Positions 1 through 12,619 of a stretch of DNA of 64,000 nt are shown one piece after another. The notes under the pieces were generated by a model. That model did not search any database. It saw only the letters and a program-made list of their open reading frames with translations, and was not told the origin of the DNA. The position numbers and the translations under genes are program-made. Within the stretch, counting starts at the first letter, position 1, and each line of letters starts with the position of its first letter. The stretch spans positions 1 through 64,000 of the forward strand of contig WEDG01011713.1 of assembly GCA_017591395.1 (NCBI GenBank), written 5' to 3'. Source of the DNA: Schistocephalus solidus. Its lineage: Eukaryota; Platyhelminthes; Cestoda; Diphyllobothriidea; Diphyllobothriidae.

Positions 1-13
1 ACACACACACACA
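1..13. repeat. (AC)n microsatellite, cut by the window edge
   Basis: Alternating A and C at the very start of the window; its left extent is unknown. Confidence 0.8.
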
Positions 14-149
14 AAACGAGGGACCGGACTTTCACAGAAATTGGAAAGGAGCGGCTCGAAGCACAACTGAGTGGGAGTGTCATAGAGGCCACATTCAAAA
101 GGAGGTATTGCATACTAACGCCCCGTCCTCATAGGGATCGAGTTATCTC

Positions 150-245
150 GTCAGCCCTCCAAGCCACGAGTTTTAGGGCATTGTGATAGTTTCAAAGGCA
201 CTTCCAGACTGTTTATAGGGAGGAAATGCGCTAAATTGTCGTAGG
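150..245 (-). repeat. LINE 3'-tail fragment, diverged copy
   Basis: This stretch aligns by eye with 12645-12735. Both carry the words CCAAG.CA.G.CTTTTAG followed by TGTTTATAG.GAGGAAA and TGCGCT. At 12.6 kb the block lies just 3' of a LINE reverse-transcriptase fragment read on the minus strand, so this is probably a second scrap of the same element's tail. Identity is only moderate and the copy has indels. Confidence 0.5.
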
Positions 246-825
246 GACGGAGTCCTTGAGGCAGTCAGCTGTCTTCGATTCATAATATAAAAAGGATGAG
301 AAAGCAGCGCATTCGGCGCTACCTTTACTCGCAGTATCTAACAAAAGGCTGATTTATTACGGTGCCCTCAAACGGTGACTTGGGAGATTTACATCACGGG
401 ACTGATTGAAGGTCAAAATGACCTGAATGTAACCTTATAGAATCTCTCGTCCGTGTCAGTTACGATTTAATGAAAGAGTGATCACGACATTTGTAACAAA
501 CATGGAGGGTGGGTGCATGCCTGTGCAGCCAATGCGTCCAAGTTCATCTCCAGGCGTTCTGACCTCGTCCGTTTATGGAAGTGGGATGACGGAATAAAGT
601 GGGTGCTGCGTACGTCTCCTTCACCATAATTTAACTTGAGTACAAGTCACAGGTAACTCTGCAAGTCATTGCAGAGCACGGCAGACGAACGGTGGGGCGG
701 CAAATGAAGTAAATTGCACAGCAACTACTTGCGGAAAGGCAAGGTAGCTCTGCTTCTATCGTTGGGTAGAGGGCAGTCTTAAGAAACGAAAAAGGATAGT
801 TTCAGGGTAAAAAGGAACAACCTAC

Positions 826-1055
826 CCCCTCGGCCCATCGAGCCCACATCTTGCCGTTCCACTCGCCATCAACGGTAAGCAGGGGTCTCTTCTCTCCGGG
901 CGCAAACACTTCAGCGCGTATTTGGTCCTTCTTGCCGCCGTAGAAGGGCTTCGTGCGGAACTCCACAGTCGCGGAAAAGCCAGTTCGAGGGCAGTCTATC
1001 GTGCAGCGCCCACCCAACTCAACCCAGGGTATGGACAGGATGTTTCTTCCATAAG
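826..1055 (-). CDS. Oxysterol-binding-protein-related (ORP9-like) exon, internal, partial gene
   Basis: One internal exon of a lipid-transfer protein of the OSBP/ORP family. These proteins carry sterols or phosphoinositides between membranes at contact sites. Read on the minus strand it gives YGRNILSIPWVELGG, then CTIDCPRTGFSA, then EFRTKPFYGGKKDQI, and ends VDGEWNGKMWARWAEG. The PWVELGG, TKPFYGGKK and GEWNG blocks are hallmarks of the beta-barrel part of the ORD domain; from memory ORP9/10/11 are closest. An AG acceptor lies at 1057-1056 and a GTAGGT donor at 825-820. The exon is 230 nt: two bases completing a codon, then 76 full codons, so the donor is in phase 0. The acceptor's pyrimidine tract is weak, so the 5' boundary is less certain. 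No other exon of this gene was found, either below 826 or at higher coordinates on the minus strand. The frame is clean, with no stops or shifts, so it is probably a working exon. Confidence 0.85.
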
Positions 1056-1654
1056 CTTATGGAATCAATATATAATGACTACTAAATTAACACTTCCCCT
1101 GTTAAAACGCATTTTAGGGGCTCGATCACTGACTGGAATTGGTATGTCCACGCAGTGGCTCACAGTGCTCATTCCGGTATGTCTGGTGCAAGTCTGCTGA
1201 GGTCAGCTACTAAGCCAGAAATGCCATGTCAGCTACCCTCGAGGTTTGGTTATTCTTTCCGAGTATATTCCGAGATGCTGTGCAATGACCTGCGAGCAGT
1301 TCAAATTGAGCCCTAAGAAGCAAAGGAACGAGCAACTCCGTTGAATTGATCGGTTAACGCACTTGCACCATAATTTTTGGTCATCTTGAAGTCCGTGACA
1401 CAAATTGTATCGCCTTATTTTGTCTACTTGCTGGGCGGCCTATATTCTCTGTCAGTGTTTTATTTGTATTCCCACTTCGCAGTGGCCTCTGGGAATTCCA
1501 ACATTTCTCCTACCGCCTTATTCATGGTATAAAGTCTTCTCGGCCCCTCACGCTGCCTATGAAATTCAGCGTCCGGTAGGACACGAGAATAGGAACTTCT
1601 CAGTAATACACGCGACCTTTCGTTGAATTCCTGAAAGATTAATGTCCGGATGAA

Positions 1655-1700
1655 CTTTAGGCTTATATTTAGGGTTCAGGAGTAGGTTAGGGTTAAAACA
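1655..1700 (+). repeat. Degenerate TTAGGG-like tract
   Basis: Short run containing TTTAGGGTT and GGTTAGGGTTAAAA, similar to the animal telomere repeat in the TTAGGG orientation. It is very short and imperfect. Confidence 0.4.
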
Positions 1701-2759
1701 CGGAAATAGGTCGCCCCCCTGGCATTTAGCGCAAGTTTACCTTCATTCCCATATCGCACCTAACATCCATGCCCTGCTGCACGCCAGTGTCGCGCCATAA
1801 CTGCTGAATATTATTCCACGCGAACGCTGACAACATTTTGACTGGAGGACTGACTGTTGTTCGCACAGTAAGAAAGTTCTGTTGCGCTACGTCACTCTAC
1901 CCACGCTCGATCAATAGGGGCGTCAAATGACTTGCTGTCTGTCTTGGGGTCACTCCACGTCCCTTCGAGACTGTGATTGAAAGGTTATTCTTTGGTCTTT
2001 CGTGCAGGCCTTGTGATCAGAGCACAATTTTGAGCTCGAGATTACGTAAATTCGTAAATGCTCTACGAGACTGGTCAGCAGATTGGCGTTGAGACGGAAA
2101 ACTACGTGTTTTCCGTGCCTGCTTGTGGAGCTTACGCATTTCACGCGGGCTGTGACAGGCATTAGGTGAACGGGTTTCGCCTTACACACTGCCAAGACTA
2201 AAACTGTATTTTTACGCATCACTTTGATGAGTTCTGTATTTTTCCCTTGTTTTTGAGGAAATAGGGCGTGAGGTAATCAGTAGACAATCCACCCCCACAA
2301 AAATCAGCACATCCGTCAATATACTAAATCGAATGTCTCAGAAGTCGTGACTTGGAAGGCTACCGACAGAAAGGATAATTCGGTCTTTCACAGGAATGAC
2401 AGCCAGACCGCAATAGCTCCTACATTTTTGAGCCTTTTTCCTATCCAAGTCGCCCTTACAGTAAATTACGGTAGATGTAGTGAGGAACAGGCCGTGAATG
2501 CTACACCTTTATCGCACTACAAAGTTATTTGCGTGCAAGTGGCCAGTTATGTCCCTGTCATACTGGGCAGCTCTACTTCGAACATGAGCCTCACCATCTC
2601 CATCTGGAACTCGTACTCATAGCTGACCCCGGTCTGTCTAATGGAACGATACTGATAAGTCATATGGCCTCCTAATCAGGATACGCGAAAAGGTAGGTTC
2701 CATCCAAGTATTAAAAGTGACCCTACGTATAATTCCAGGAAGGTTACATATTTCCGTGT

Positions 2760-2935
2760 CCTAATTACAACACTGACTTACATAAACCTAAACCATAACT
2801 GTAACCTTATTCCCGACCTTACCATAACCCCGATGCTACAGTTAACACTTAGCCTAACCATAACCCTAACGTACGTAACATCTAACCTTAATCCTAACCT
2901 TCAACTGAACTCCAACCATAAACCGACCCCATTTG
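2760..2935 (+). repeat. Degenerate interstitial telomere-like (CCTAAC) repeat
   Basis: About 170 bases dominated by variants of CCTAAC/CCATAAC/CCTTAA, for example GCCTAACCATAACCCTAACG near 2850-2870. The pattern is a decayed TAACCC array. Flatworm telomeres are TTAGGG-type, so this may be an old interstitial telomeric tract or a simple-sequence derivative. Confidence 0.6.
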
Positions 2936-4551
2936 TCCAGGAATTTGCACAAGGTACGTATTACGGACGGTTCCTCTTCTCTTGTACGGTTCAGGGGGCC
3001 ATATAACGCACCCCCTGCCTGCGACTGCACTGTCATCCGCGGCTGAAATGTCGGTAGTAATAGACGTTCTGGATTTACCCATCTCTAGATGAAGGACTGT
3101 CAACTGGAGTCTATGTCGGTTGCTCTGATGTGACGTCCTGGCGACTTGAGGACACAAGAGTGACTGAATACACTTCACTTTTAATTCCGTACTTCAGGTA
3201 TGGGAACGAACTGACAGGTGGCAACTACAGATGCGTCGTCGCCGCGTTGAAGATCTTAGCATGGAGCTGCCTGCGCCGTTTTTGCTATCGTGGAGATCAA
3301 AGAAATAAAGCAAAGATAGGGCGTCCCGACCAAACCCATTTCAACCGATTATTTACCTTACGAGGGATCCTAGACGGGCTCCGTTATTTTAACCAGAAGA
3401 TTCTGATCATAAAGTGTTCCACTGAATTTCGGAAGAATTCTTATGAAGGCCATAGGAACTGGTGGCATATTATCCACAAATTGCAAATTTACTTAGTGTA
3501 GGAAAAGGCTAAAAAGATAGGAGTACTTGACTGTGAACGCTGGAGTTTTACTCGACTGTCTTCTTTCAACAGTGTCACCTTAACTACACGACAGAATCCA
3601 AGTATCAAAAAATCAATCCGTCTGAGGCCTTGCTTTCACCAACCTTGCCCCTGTGAGAAATTCCTTTACGTAAACGAAATCCGCCTCTGACCATATAGTC
3701 CTTACATTCTGCAAGTTCGTACCGCAGTTTATAGCTGGAAACACCGACGTGCTGCTTGATGACTTCCCACCGCATGAAATGGCCTCCTTCCTGTGGAGGA
3801 GTAACACCTCGTCACCTTCAAGTATTTTCTTTACTTCTCTTGGCTTCCGATGTGACCTAGCCGATGTGAGGGAGGGACAAACCACTGCAGACCGTGAAAG
3901 TGGCAATGGTCTTGCCGCAAATTTTGACTGAAGGCGAAAACCATCCCCGCCACACGGTTGCCAACCGTGACCTCCACGCTCCGGTCAGAGGTCAAAGAAC
4001 CAGTCTGTTCGAGATTACTAGGGCTTAACATTGTCTGTGCAGTTCCAAGAGTGAGAAATTGGCATAAACTGAGAGCCAACGCCATCAACAGCAAGGATTT
4101 TTACAACGATGGAAAGACTAAGGGTGCGCTTTTCGCGAATCGAGAGCAACTGACGGCTTGGCGTTACCTTACGCTTTATGTGGTTACGTATTTCTACCGC
4201 CTACTATTTGGCCATTGAGTAAAATGCACGCGGGGTTTACTTGCACCTTATAAATACACGCCCTATCTCGCCGTTCTAGCTTTCTAACTCTCTCTGTCGC
4301 TACGACGTCAGACCACAGGTCACGTCCTGGCAAGGTGGGATTCCACCATCTTTTTGGAACACCTGCTATGATACAATCAGGTGGTTGCCATCTCAGCTGA
4401 GTTTGCCGTCCTGCTTCGGCGAGCTATTGAGACGACCTCGGCGAAATCAAAAGTCATTTTCCCTGTTTTCAACCGATTACCACAATGTTTCTCTATCTGA
4501 GTGTCACGCTGGAAGTTCTTGGCATTCGCAACTGCGACCCACCCCGTCTAA

Positions 4552-4818
<267 letters not shown>

Positions 4819-5164
4819 TAACTCAGCTTTACTGTATAGGTGGTATGAGGCTTGACGGCCCTAAAAAACCACTCTAGCTCCTCCACTCAGTCTTTGTAAT
4901 GAATGCTTCTTGATGAAGATTTTAGACGCTCTCTAAGCACCAATACAGGTTCTCTTTTCACCTATTGTTGTTCTGCTTTCCTCCCCGTGGGAAAATGTTT
5001 TACACCGAAGTGTGCTCACTAGACGATCGACCAACCCGGTGTCAATATACTTTTTTCCAGACTTGCATGTGAAGAATGATGGACGTGATCGTAAGGATTA
5101 CTTATCTAGCCGTCTAACCAGGGCATGTGGATAGGAACGCCCCGCAGAAGCAGTAAAGGTTGCC

Positions 5165-5315
5165 CTGTTCTAACCCTAAAACCGTCTCTAAAATAAGCCT
5201 TAGCCGTAAATCTTATCTTACTCCTAGCCCTACACTAGATCCCAGCACCACAATTCACACTAACCCCAACTTTAACCCTGAATCTAACCTTAAACTAATC
5301 TTAAAGTCTACCCTA
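5165..5315 (+). repeat. Degenerate interstitial telomere-like (CCTAA) repeat inside the SMAD intron
   Basis: Repeated CCCTAAA, CCTTA, CCCTACAC, ACCCTGAATCTAACCTTAAA words over about 150 bases. Orientation matches the tract at 2760-2935. The sequence is strongly decayed. Confidence 0.5.
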
Positions 5316-6849
5316 TCTTCTCTGGAATATTGCGCAAAGCCGCTTGTATTGCTGGCCGTTTCTGTTCTCCTATCCGGTGTAGGGTCTAAGTTATCCTTGC
5401 CAAGGTGGTTTGAGTTGTGGGTGTTTCTGGCTTAGTAGTGTTGATGCTGTAACTTTGCCCCTAATTGTGACTGCGCTGCAGATGCGCCAGACCAATTCGC
5501 GGTCGTGTAGGATCACAGTAGGTGCCTATCGGACAGCGCAGGGTCAGCGAGACCATATTACCGCTGCTGACGTGCGTGTGGCGGGACGCCTTCAACGTAA
5601 GTCTTCACGCCGTGTCACCCTCTGCGCTCGGACAGTTGACTGTTGCATCGATATGGTGGGGAGAGAGTGAAGCTAAATGCACTGAGGAGCCCATCCCCAT
5701 AGCTTATTAGCACATTTCTTACTTTACTAAATCTTACTCGCTCGGATCTCTAACGACGATTCGTGGTTTGGAATGTTGCCAAGGGACGGGACAACTTGGT
5801 CCTTCTCAGACCTGAGAGCTCGGGAGTGCGTGGAAAACTAAGAGACGGACTGTGCTGACGCCTCTAAGGTGCTCTCATCGATGTTGAGATCCGAACCACT
5901 CTTGGACAAGTATTGGTGACCAGGTAGATTATGACATTCATAAACGGTTCGTTTTGCTATGCCAGCCACCGCGTTCGCGTCTGCCTTTGGTTATGTTAAC
6001 AGTTTCTTGCCATCGATAAACTTTGGCGGAGAAGAATAAGGGTGTGTGGTAGATGCGGTGAAAGTTTACCTCACTATTAACTAAATCACACGCCATTCAG
6101 TAGTGCTGTGCGGCACTTCTGGCGGTCGAATTGTCGTCCACCTCGTCTGTGTGATGCTCAATGTGGTGCTCTTGATTATGGAAGCAATGTCAATTTTGTA
6201 TTGGTGTTAACGCCGATTGTGTCAACTATGACGTTTGGCGATGTGAGATTTGGTGGCAACTGCAATGATACTGCTGCTGCTGACGACAGTGTGGATGAGA
6301 CACGACGACCATGTAAAGGAAAGCATTGCTGGTGATGATGCTGCTGATGGCGGTGAATTTTAAATGCCAATTTTTTGTTATTTTAACCTTTCCAGACGCG
6401 AGTTTGTTTTGCTGGTAAGGAACCCCGGAGGGCTGTCGCTCTTTGAGATGTCTTGGGTTTCCAGAGTGTGTCATGGTGTTTGTGCAAATGACGTTTTGGT
6501 TGCCGCCTGTCTTTTAACCGGCATCTTGTTCTTCTAAATTTCCAGCAGTGGTGAATCCAACCCTCCACTTCGCTCCGCCCACTTTTTAAATCTATCCACT
6601 TTCCTAGGATGCGCGCTCAGCAGCGCCTGTCGCGCTGGCCTTTGATGTTTCGGTTTTCGCTGCTCGGTCAACTTACTCTCACCGGCCAATTTTCTGCCTG
6701 AATTGACTTACGCTTTTGGGCACTGAAGCACGTGATTCTCTCCACTCCGACCGTCCCTGTACGCGATTTATCCGCCTCTAAAGTCAATCCGACAGAAAGC
6801 CTCTTCGCCGTTTTGGTTTACGTTGGAGCTTTTTTGGTGGTGTAAGGTC

Positions 6850-6861
6850 GGGGGGGGGGGG
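6850..6861 (+). repeat. Homopolymer G run near the SMAD acceptor
   Basis: Twelve consecutive G residues about 90 bases upstream of the terminal-exon acceptor. It could form a G-rich secondary structure or be length-variable. Confidence 0.8.
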
Positions 6862-6866
6862 TGTAG

Positions 6867-7073
<207 letters not shown>

Positions 7074-7248
7074 AAGGTGCGTGTCTTTTTACACCCCCGC
7101 CATTTATCCTTGCTCTCCTTTCTCATGCGAATCCTGGGCTTCATTCTCTTCAATCGTTTTAACTTTACTTTTAGCTCTGGCCGGTATTCGCCCGCTCTGC
7201 CTGTAATCGCCTTTTCAACGACTCAGCATCAGCTTTCGACTGCCTCTG

Positions 7249-7294
7249 CACACACACACACACACACCCACGATTAAACACACACACACACACA
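7249..7294. repeat. (CA)n microsatellite downstream of the SMAD stop codon
   Basis: Two CA runs separated by a short interruption (CCCACGATTAAA), about 175 bases after the SMAD stop codon, so probably in or near the 3' UTR. Confidence 0.9.
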
Positions 7295-8584
7295 TAGTCT
7301 CCGAAACAGTCGACGCCTTCTTTCTCTCTCCTAACTACTGGCATCCCGTTTTGCACTTTCATCTCTCTCCGTTTTTGGGTGAGCTGATTTTAAGTTTCAC
7401 ACAAAAACAATTCTAAGATGCTGCGCAGCCCCCCACATACCTCAGGGTTTTGACCTCCCGTTTCACCTGCTAACTTCATTTTCAAGTGGACATGAGAAAT
7501 CTCCCATTGCCCCCCGCTTTTTTTCGTTAAGTGTTTTCATTGGGATGTTCTCAGGTGCTGAAATCATGCCAATAATTCGCCTTATTCAGCTTTTGGCGCT
7601 GGAGGTTCAAGAAACAGACCCTGCTGTTGTTGCCCTTGATCTGCATATCTGCTCCTGCTTGCTCTAGCCTCCCTTCTTTCCTTCCACCCTTCGACTCACC
7701 ACCCCAATCTCCGGCCGCGGTTCACCTCTAATCGCTTCCCTTTTCAACCGTCAAAACCATGTACATTTCGTCCTGACGGACCCGGCTGCACTGAACTCCA
7801 CCTATGGAGGTTCCGTCTCGAAGCACTATTCTACTTTGGCAAGCCAAATACTCCTATTCCATCTCTTTTATTGATTTCAGTTTGGTTGAGTTATTGTTGG
7901 TCAGGTTTTTGACATGAACGACACTATTCGGTAAGATTTACAATAGTCGATGTTAGTCCCTACACCCTCTAGGGCGCTAAATTGATTGTCAATTGGTGAA
8001 AGTAGTTATTTTCTCGCATGCAAGATTTGGGGCTGGTGAGCTTCAAGGTCACACGAGAGTGGGGATGGGACTGATAACTGAAATTGATGGACGTCAAAAT
8101 TCATCGCTTTCTGACTGGATCAAACTATGGTTGCGCCGGCACCCGGAGTTGGAATGTCACTGACTCTGAACGTCCAAACAGCCAGAAGTGGCTGTACCTG
8201 AGGCCCAACTCATTATAGATAATGTCCAAAGTGCGAGGATGAAAAAGAGCCCAAATTACACCTTGGCCTTTTGGGGTAATGAAGTGGGAAGTTGCATCGG
8301 AAGTTATTCTGGCTACCTCAGGTAGTCTTGGCTCGAGTGAATGTTTAGGCACTGTTATTTCAAACTCATAAGTCAGATATACCGAGGGGATGGGTTGACG
8401 GTAGTGACCATTCTGAAACCTGGCTTGCGTTTTCGCACCCCCAATCGAGTAAGTGGGATTTTTCAAATATTTAATTGTGCAGCTGCACCCAGTTATTCAT
8501 TCGCAGATCGTTCCCGGAGGCCTAGGATGCAAGGTCCAATCATATTCCATTCGCTCCCCCTAAATCACAGGACTTCTTCTGCGC
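7295..8584. other. SMAD 3' flank; no gene recognised
   Basis: Pyrimidine-rich sequence in its first part, presumably the SMAD 3' UTR and flank. I could not place a convincing polyadenylation signal. Positions 8125-8466 are open on the minus strand for 113 codons and the opposite strand is also open; nothing in either translation is recognisable, and the block may be repeat-derived. Confidence 0.5.
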
Positions 8585-8745
8585 AAGGTAGATTAACGAT
8601 ACCCGCAAAGACAAGAAAGACTGAACTGAAAAGTTCTGACTCATTAGCCGTCATCAGACGGGCGGTGCAACGCCTGAGGCTCGAACCTGTAACCTATTGG
8701 TCAGGTGTCCAACGCTCAAACCGTTGAGCCACCAGCACGTTCTCT
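8585..8745 (-). repeat. tRNA-derived repeat (array family), single copy
   Basis: On the minus strand the unit starts with a tRNA-like head (about 8738-8667). It has an A-box-like TGGCTCAACGG with a paired GCTC...GAGC D-stem and a B-box AGGTTCGAGCCTC. A tail follows with CTGATGACGGCTAATGAG and TTTCTTGTCTTTGCGGGTA. The same tail order (CTGATGACGGCTAATAAGCC, then CTTGTCTTTGTCGG) is found in the 44.5 kb and 60 kb arrays, so all belong to one family. Confidence 0.7.
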
Positions 8746-11543
8746 TGCCGGTGTAGATAGGGAATATTGGCTTGCATTTGTTGATGAAGGCTCACCGGTC
8801 GCTTACCTAATTCACTCGTCCCATTCTGCCTTGGGGTTCACTCTGGAGTCCCTGCTAAATTGTCATGGTGACAAACGAGTGGATGAGGTACTTTATCCGT
8901 CTTTGTTAGCAAACCCGGAAGTTCCGTCAAGAAAAGCATAGTAAAAGGTGGTATCCGGCGGCCTAGACCAAACTTTTTTTATCATTATTTGTATTGCACA
9001 GCCTGTAATTAAAGAGCTTTCCTCTTACACTCGATTTGCCACAGTTGTGTATTAGGAATTCTGCAGAAATTCTGAGGCTTTGCAGTTGTGCCCCGTATCT
9101 CCAGCGCATATCGAAGCTGATACTTACCTTCATCTGGGTGTAACTGTGCATTTTTGTTCTAGCAGTTGACTCCTTTTCAGACGCAATTTGAGGCACTTTA
9201 ACTCATTTGATATTATGCGTACGTTTTGTCCTTGGCCGAGAATGCATGCAGTGAAGGGTTAGGGCCGAGCAGTGCTCTATCGATATCTTCGTATTGATGG
9301 CAATTTGAATGACAATTAATTGCCTACTGACTGATTTCTAGTAGCTTGCGCACCTAGAATCTACCACAAGGTCACCAGTAGTACGCAGTTGTGCGGTGTA
9401 AGACTGTCGTGTGCGCTTCAGAGCACCTAGGCATATTTTGTTATCAGCACTATTTTCCATGTTTCTGCCTGTTTATTTTCTGTCTTGGAGCATCAAATCG
9501 TGTCGTGCGAATTGAGGATATAGAATATGGTCTGGCATTATGAAGTCTGCAGTTGATGCCTATGGTGATAAATGAAGAGTTGCAGTTGGATACCCTTGTT
9601 TGGGCGTAATGAATATTAGGTATTAGGACTAGTTCGCAAATTTATTCAGAGGTAATAGTATACTTACTGTTAAAGCCTGTGCTTAACTGTGGTAGAGGGT
9701 ACTAGCCGTACGGATAGGGGCCAGCCACTAGACGAGACAAAGCCTAGTTTAGAAGTAGTCGGGGTGATTGTATTAACGGGGAAGGGTTGCGTACTTGTCC
9801 GCTCTGAATAGTCCAAAAGGAGTAGATGGTAGAGCCCTGCTACTTACTAGCACAGAAAACAATTCATCTCTAGTCAACCTTCCGTGTTTAAATTTTAGCG
9901 GATACTTCCACGCTTATATTCCACTAGTTTTGCACTCGGTTTCGGAAAGTGGCTGTGGGGGTGAACAAATCAACCCTCAGTCATACGCTAGAACAAATTG
10001 CCGCGGATACGCATCAGTCCTCGTTAATCTTTGCTGCGTGCGAAAACAGGCTTCGTAGTAGTCGTTGGCCAACATTTTGGTTGAACAGCTAATATGTTAA
10101 GTTGGATGGCTGGCTGTTTTTCGCACGCGTAGACATGCCGCTTAGCTAAGTCAGCCACTAGATTTGATCAGAACATCAGTTAATTAATCAGCTTAGAAAA
10201 TTGACTGACGCACGGGAGATGGAAGAGGTAGAAAGTGAGGTTTATTCTGAGGATTCCATCCTCACAGGAATTTTGCGCATTCGTCACTATAATAAGTCTG
10301 ACGCGTGTCTGTCTGCCCGGGTGCAATTAACGGCGTGGTATAGAAAGCTATTACCTGATGAGATAACGCAGCCCTTCTCTCATGTCGGGGGATCAGACAG
10401 CAGTGACTCCTTCTTATTCGACACTCCCACTTACTTGAGATCCTATCTGTCGCCCTTTCTTTGTTTCTGAAAGTCTGGCCTATTTCTCTTCTAATAGGCG
10501 TGTGTGGTACGCGTAGATCAGCCGTTTAAGTATGTTAACCACTGGGCCCGCTCACGCCTCCGGTCATCTTGAGTTTTTCTATACACAAGTACCAAGGGGG
10601 TACGGGAGGACAGTGTGCGTTAGATGTGGGGTGAAAATCTGTTTTCAATATAAGCTTTGGGGATGGAAGTTCGAAATTAAAACTAGCGGACTATATTATT
10701 TCAGGGGTACTTATGAGTTAATACCCGGTTGCGAAAATTAAGTCTGGGCTGTTAAGAATGGGTGGCTGAATGGGATGCTGCAAGAGTGAAATTGAAATTT
10801 TCTTGCCATATGGATAACCACTAGATCAATACGCATTTCAATTGCGGGATTTGTTTAACTTATGTTCATGCTAGATCATGGTTTTAAATTCCGACCTGAA
10901 CAACACTACGAGGTAGTTTATTTGTGCACATCTTACATGGTAAACAGGGTTTGTTCATTGAGAAGAGTTATTTCTTTACAGTAAATGCCATTATCTATTC
11001 AGGCTGGCTGTGTGCTTAGCCCTCGTAGTCTAAAAAGCAATCTGTACCTGAACCCTCGTGTTAAAAAATACTGCAGAAAGAATGGTACCGAAAGACATCC
11101 TTCAGTAAATCAACAAAAAAGCATAAACTTCATTGGCGAAACTGACTATAAGTTGACCGATTTGTCAAGTTTAGGGCAAATTATCCTGTAAACTATTGAA
11201 AGTGTGGCGTTCAAATGTGGGTTAGTTAAACCTTTGCACTAATATGAGAATAATCAGCTGAGGCTTTCACGCGTTTTGGAAACAGACTGATTTCTTGTTC
11301 TTTAAAACACGGCAAACTTGTGGCTGAAACTGGATAGGAAGCGGCCGTGATTTTCGGATTTTTTGCAGACCACCGTCATTGACGGAAGTCAAACTTTTTA
11401 ATTGCAACCCAAGAAAAACTACTATCATCTCTCTTAGGATCACGATGGATTGGGGAAAAGCCTGCTGAAAGTAGAGTGCTCAGATGGATGCACACAAAGG
11501 GCATGACCACTAAAAGACAAGGTAAAGACAACAGTCCCAGCAT
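8746..11543. other. No gene recognised
   Basis: Moderately AT-rich unique-looking sequence. A minus-oriented stretch at about 8960-9200 and plus-strand open frames at 9795-10058 and 10201-10470 show no family motif. The last begins with an acidic stretch, TDAREMEEVESEVYSED, but lacks supporting splice context. Confidence 0.5.
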
Positions 11544-11553
11544 TGAGAGAGGA

Positions 11554-11602
<49 letters not shown>
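11544..11602. repeat. (GA)n microsatellite
   Basis: Nearly uninterrupted GAGA run of about 50 bases with slightly imperfect 5' units. It produces an artificial Leu-Ser repeat in a reading frame on the minus strand. Confidence 0.9.
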
Positions 11603-11603
<1 letters not shown>

Positions 11604-11727
11604 ATACGCTTTTATTTTTGACGTATCATTCAAAATGTTTTTAGCAAAAATATAAATGGCTCCATTCACTAAGATAATAGGATAAGTAAACATAATATGC
11701 AAGAATCAAAGAGTCAAAAATGGACAT

Positions 11728-11976
11728 CTAGCGGGGAGACAGTTCTAGTCTGACCTTTTTTATTTCATTCTCTTCACACGTAAGGAAGCGTGCTAGAAAT
11801 GGCAAAACTGAGCGCTGGTATGCCATTGTACGGCAGGCTATATGGCGAAAGCCTCGGCGCATCGGACGGGAAGACTTCACAGCAATCAGCTCAGAGTGGA
11901 GGGGATGGGTTTCATCAAGGATTCGCTCAGCGAATTGTTTGACTGTCGTAAAGTGCCGTTTTGCTATCAAATCCAC
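11728..11976 (-). pseudogene. C-terminal LINE-like reverse-transcriptase fragment
   Basis: The minus-strand frame reads KQFAERILDETHPLHSELI, then SSRPMRRGF, then ACRTMAYQRSVLPFLARFL and ends with a TAG at 11730-11728. The HPL...S.R.RRGF...CRT..Y..SVLP..AR.L pattern resembles the extreme C-terminus of jockey/CR1-like non-LTR polyproteins, where a CRT...F..S..P...R.W block precedes the stop. The upstream coding region is not visible and the copy is 5'-truncated. It may be downstream debris of the LINE at 12.6-13.9 kb or an independent insertion. Assignment rests on pattern memory only. Confidence 0.5.
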
Positions 11977-12619
11977 TAAAACAGTTTAAGAAACACCAGC
12001 AGCAGAAGAGAGCATTCGGAGAATACGTTTCAAAATCAAAAAATCCTTTTTAAGCAAGGCTGGAAAAATCACGGGAGAGCAATAAAGGATGAGGGGAAGA
12101 ACACATGCCTCTATAAATCGCCATATAAGGGCCTGATGGGTGTGTGATAGGAACGTAAACGGCGAATATAATATAGAAGTTTACGAATTTTTGTAAAAAG
12201 AGGTTTCCGATGACCGAAATTTTGACTGAGAGGAAGGACTCGGTGAAATTATACGTCACCAGCTCGACAACCATAGTCCGACGATGTCCACCATATGATC
12301 CACAGCATTGGGGTGCAGTTACGATGCCTTGCGTTGGATTATAGTGAGAGTAGACTTGTAATGCATCTGCGTCACTCGCTGTTCTACTCCCTCCCTTGGG
12401 CCCCGTGTCAAGACAGAGTAAAGAACACCAGAGGTGAGACAGCGCAGGCCCACACACTGTACTTCACCGCAAAATCAACAATAAAAGGGTGGATTAGTGT
12501 TAATCCCAGCTGTGTGACCGTGCCATATATGCAACATTATGAAGAAGTTAGTGTCGCCTTACACTCAGTCCGCCAGTCAGCCACTCCGTACTAACACAGA
12601 TTGGGCTGACCAGGCGGTC

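Noticed and set aside
6108..6335. Additional SMAD exon in the intron at 6.1-6.3 kb
   Set aside because: Translation has no MH2 similarity, and the flanking exons already join perfectly in frame.
7249..7294. CRISPR-like repeated units
   Set aside because: Simple CA dinucleotide repeat; no spacer structure anywhere in the window.
8341..8727. 128-codon plus-strand frame
   Set aside because: Its end is antisense to a tRNA-derived repeat, and the rest has no recognisable domain.
11376..11702. Minus-strand frame with a long Leu-Ser run
   Set aside because: The run is translated (GA)n microsatellite.
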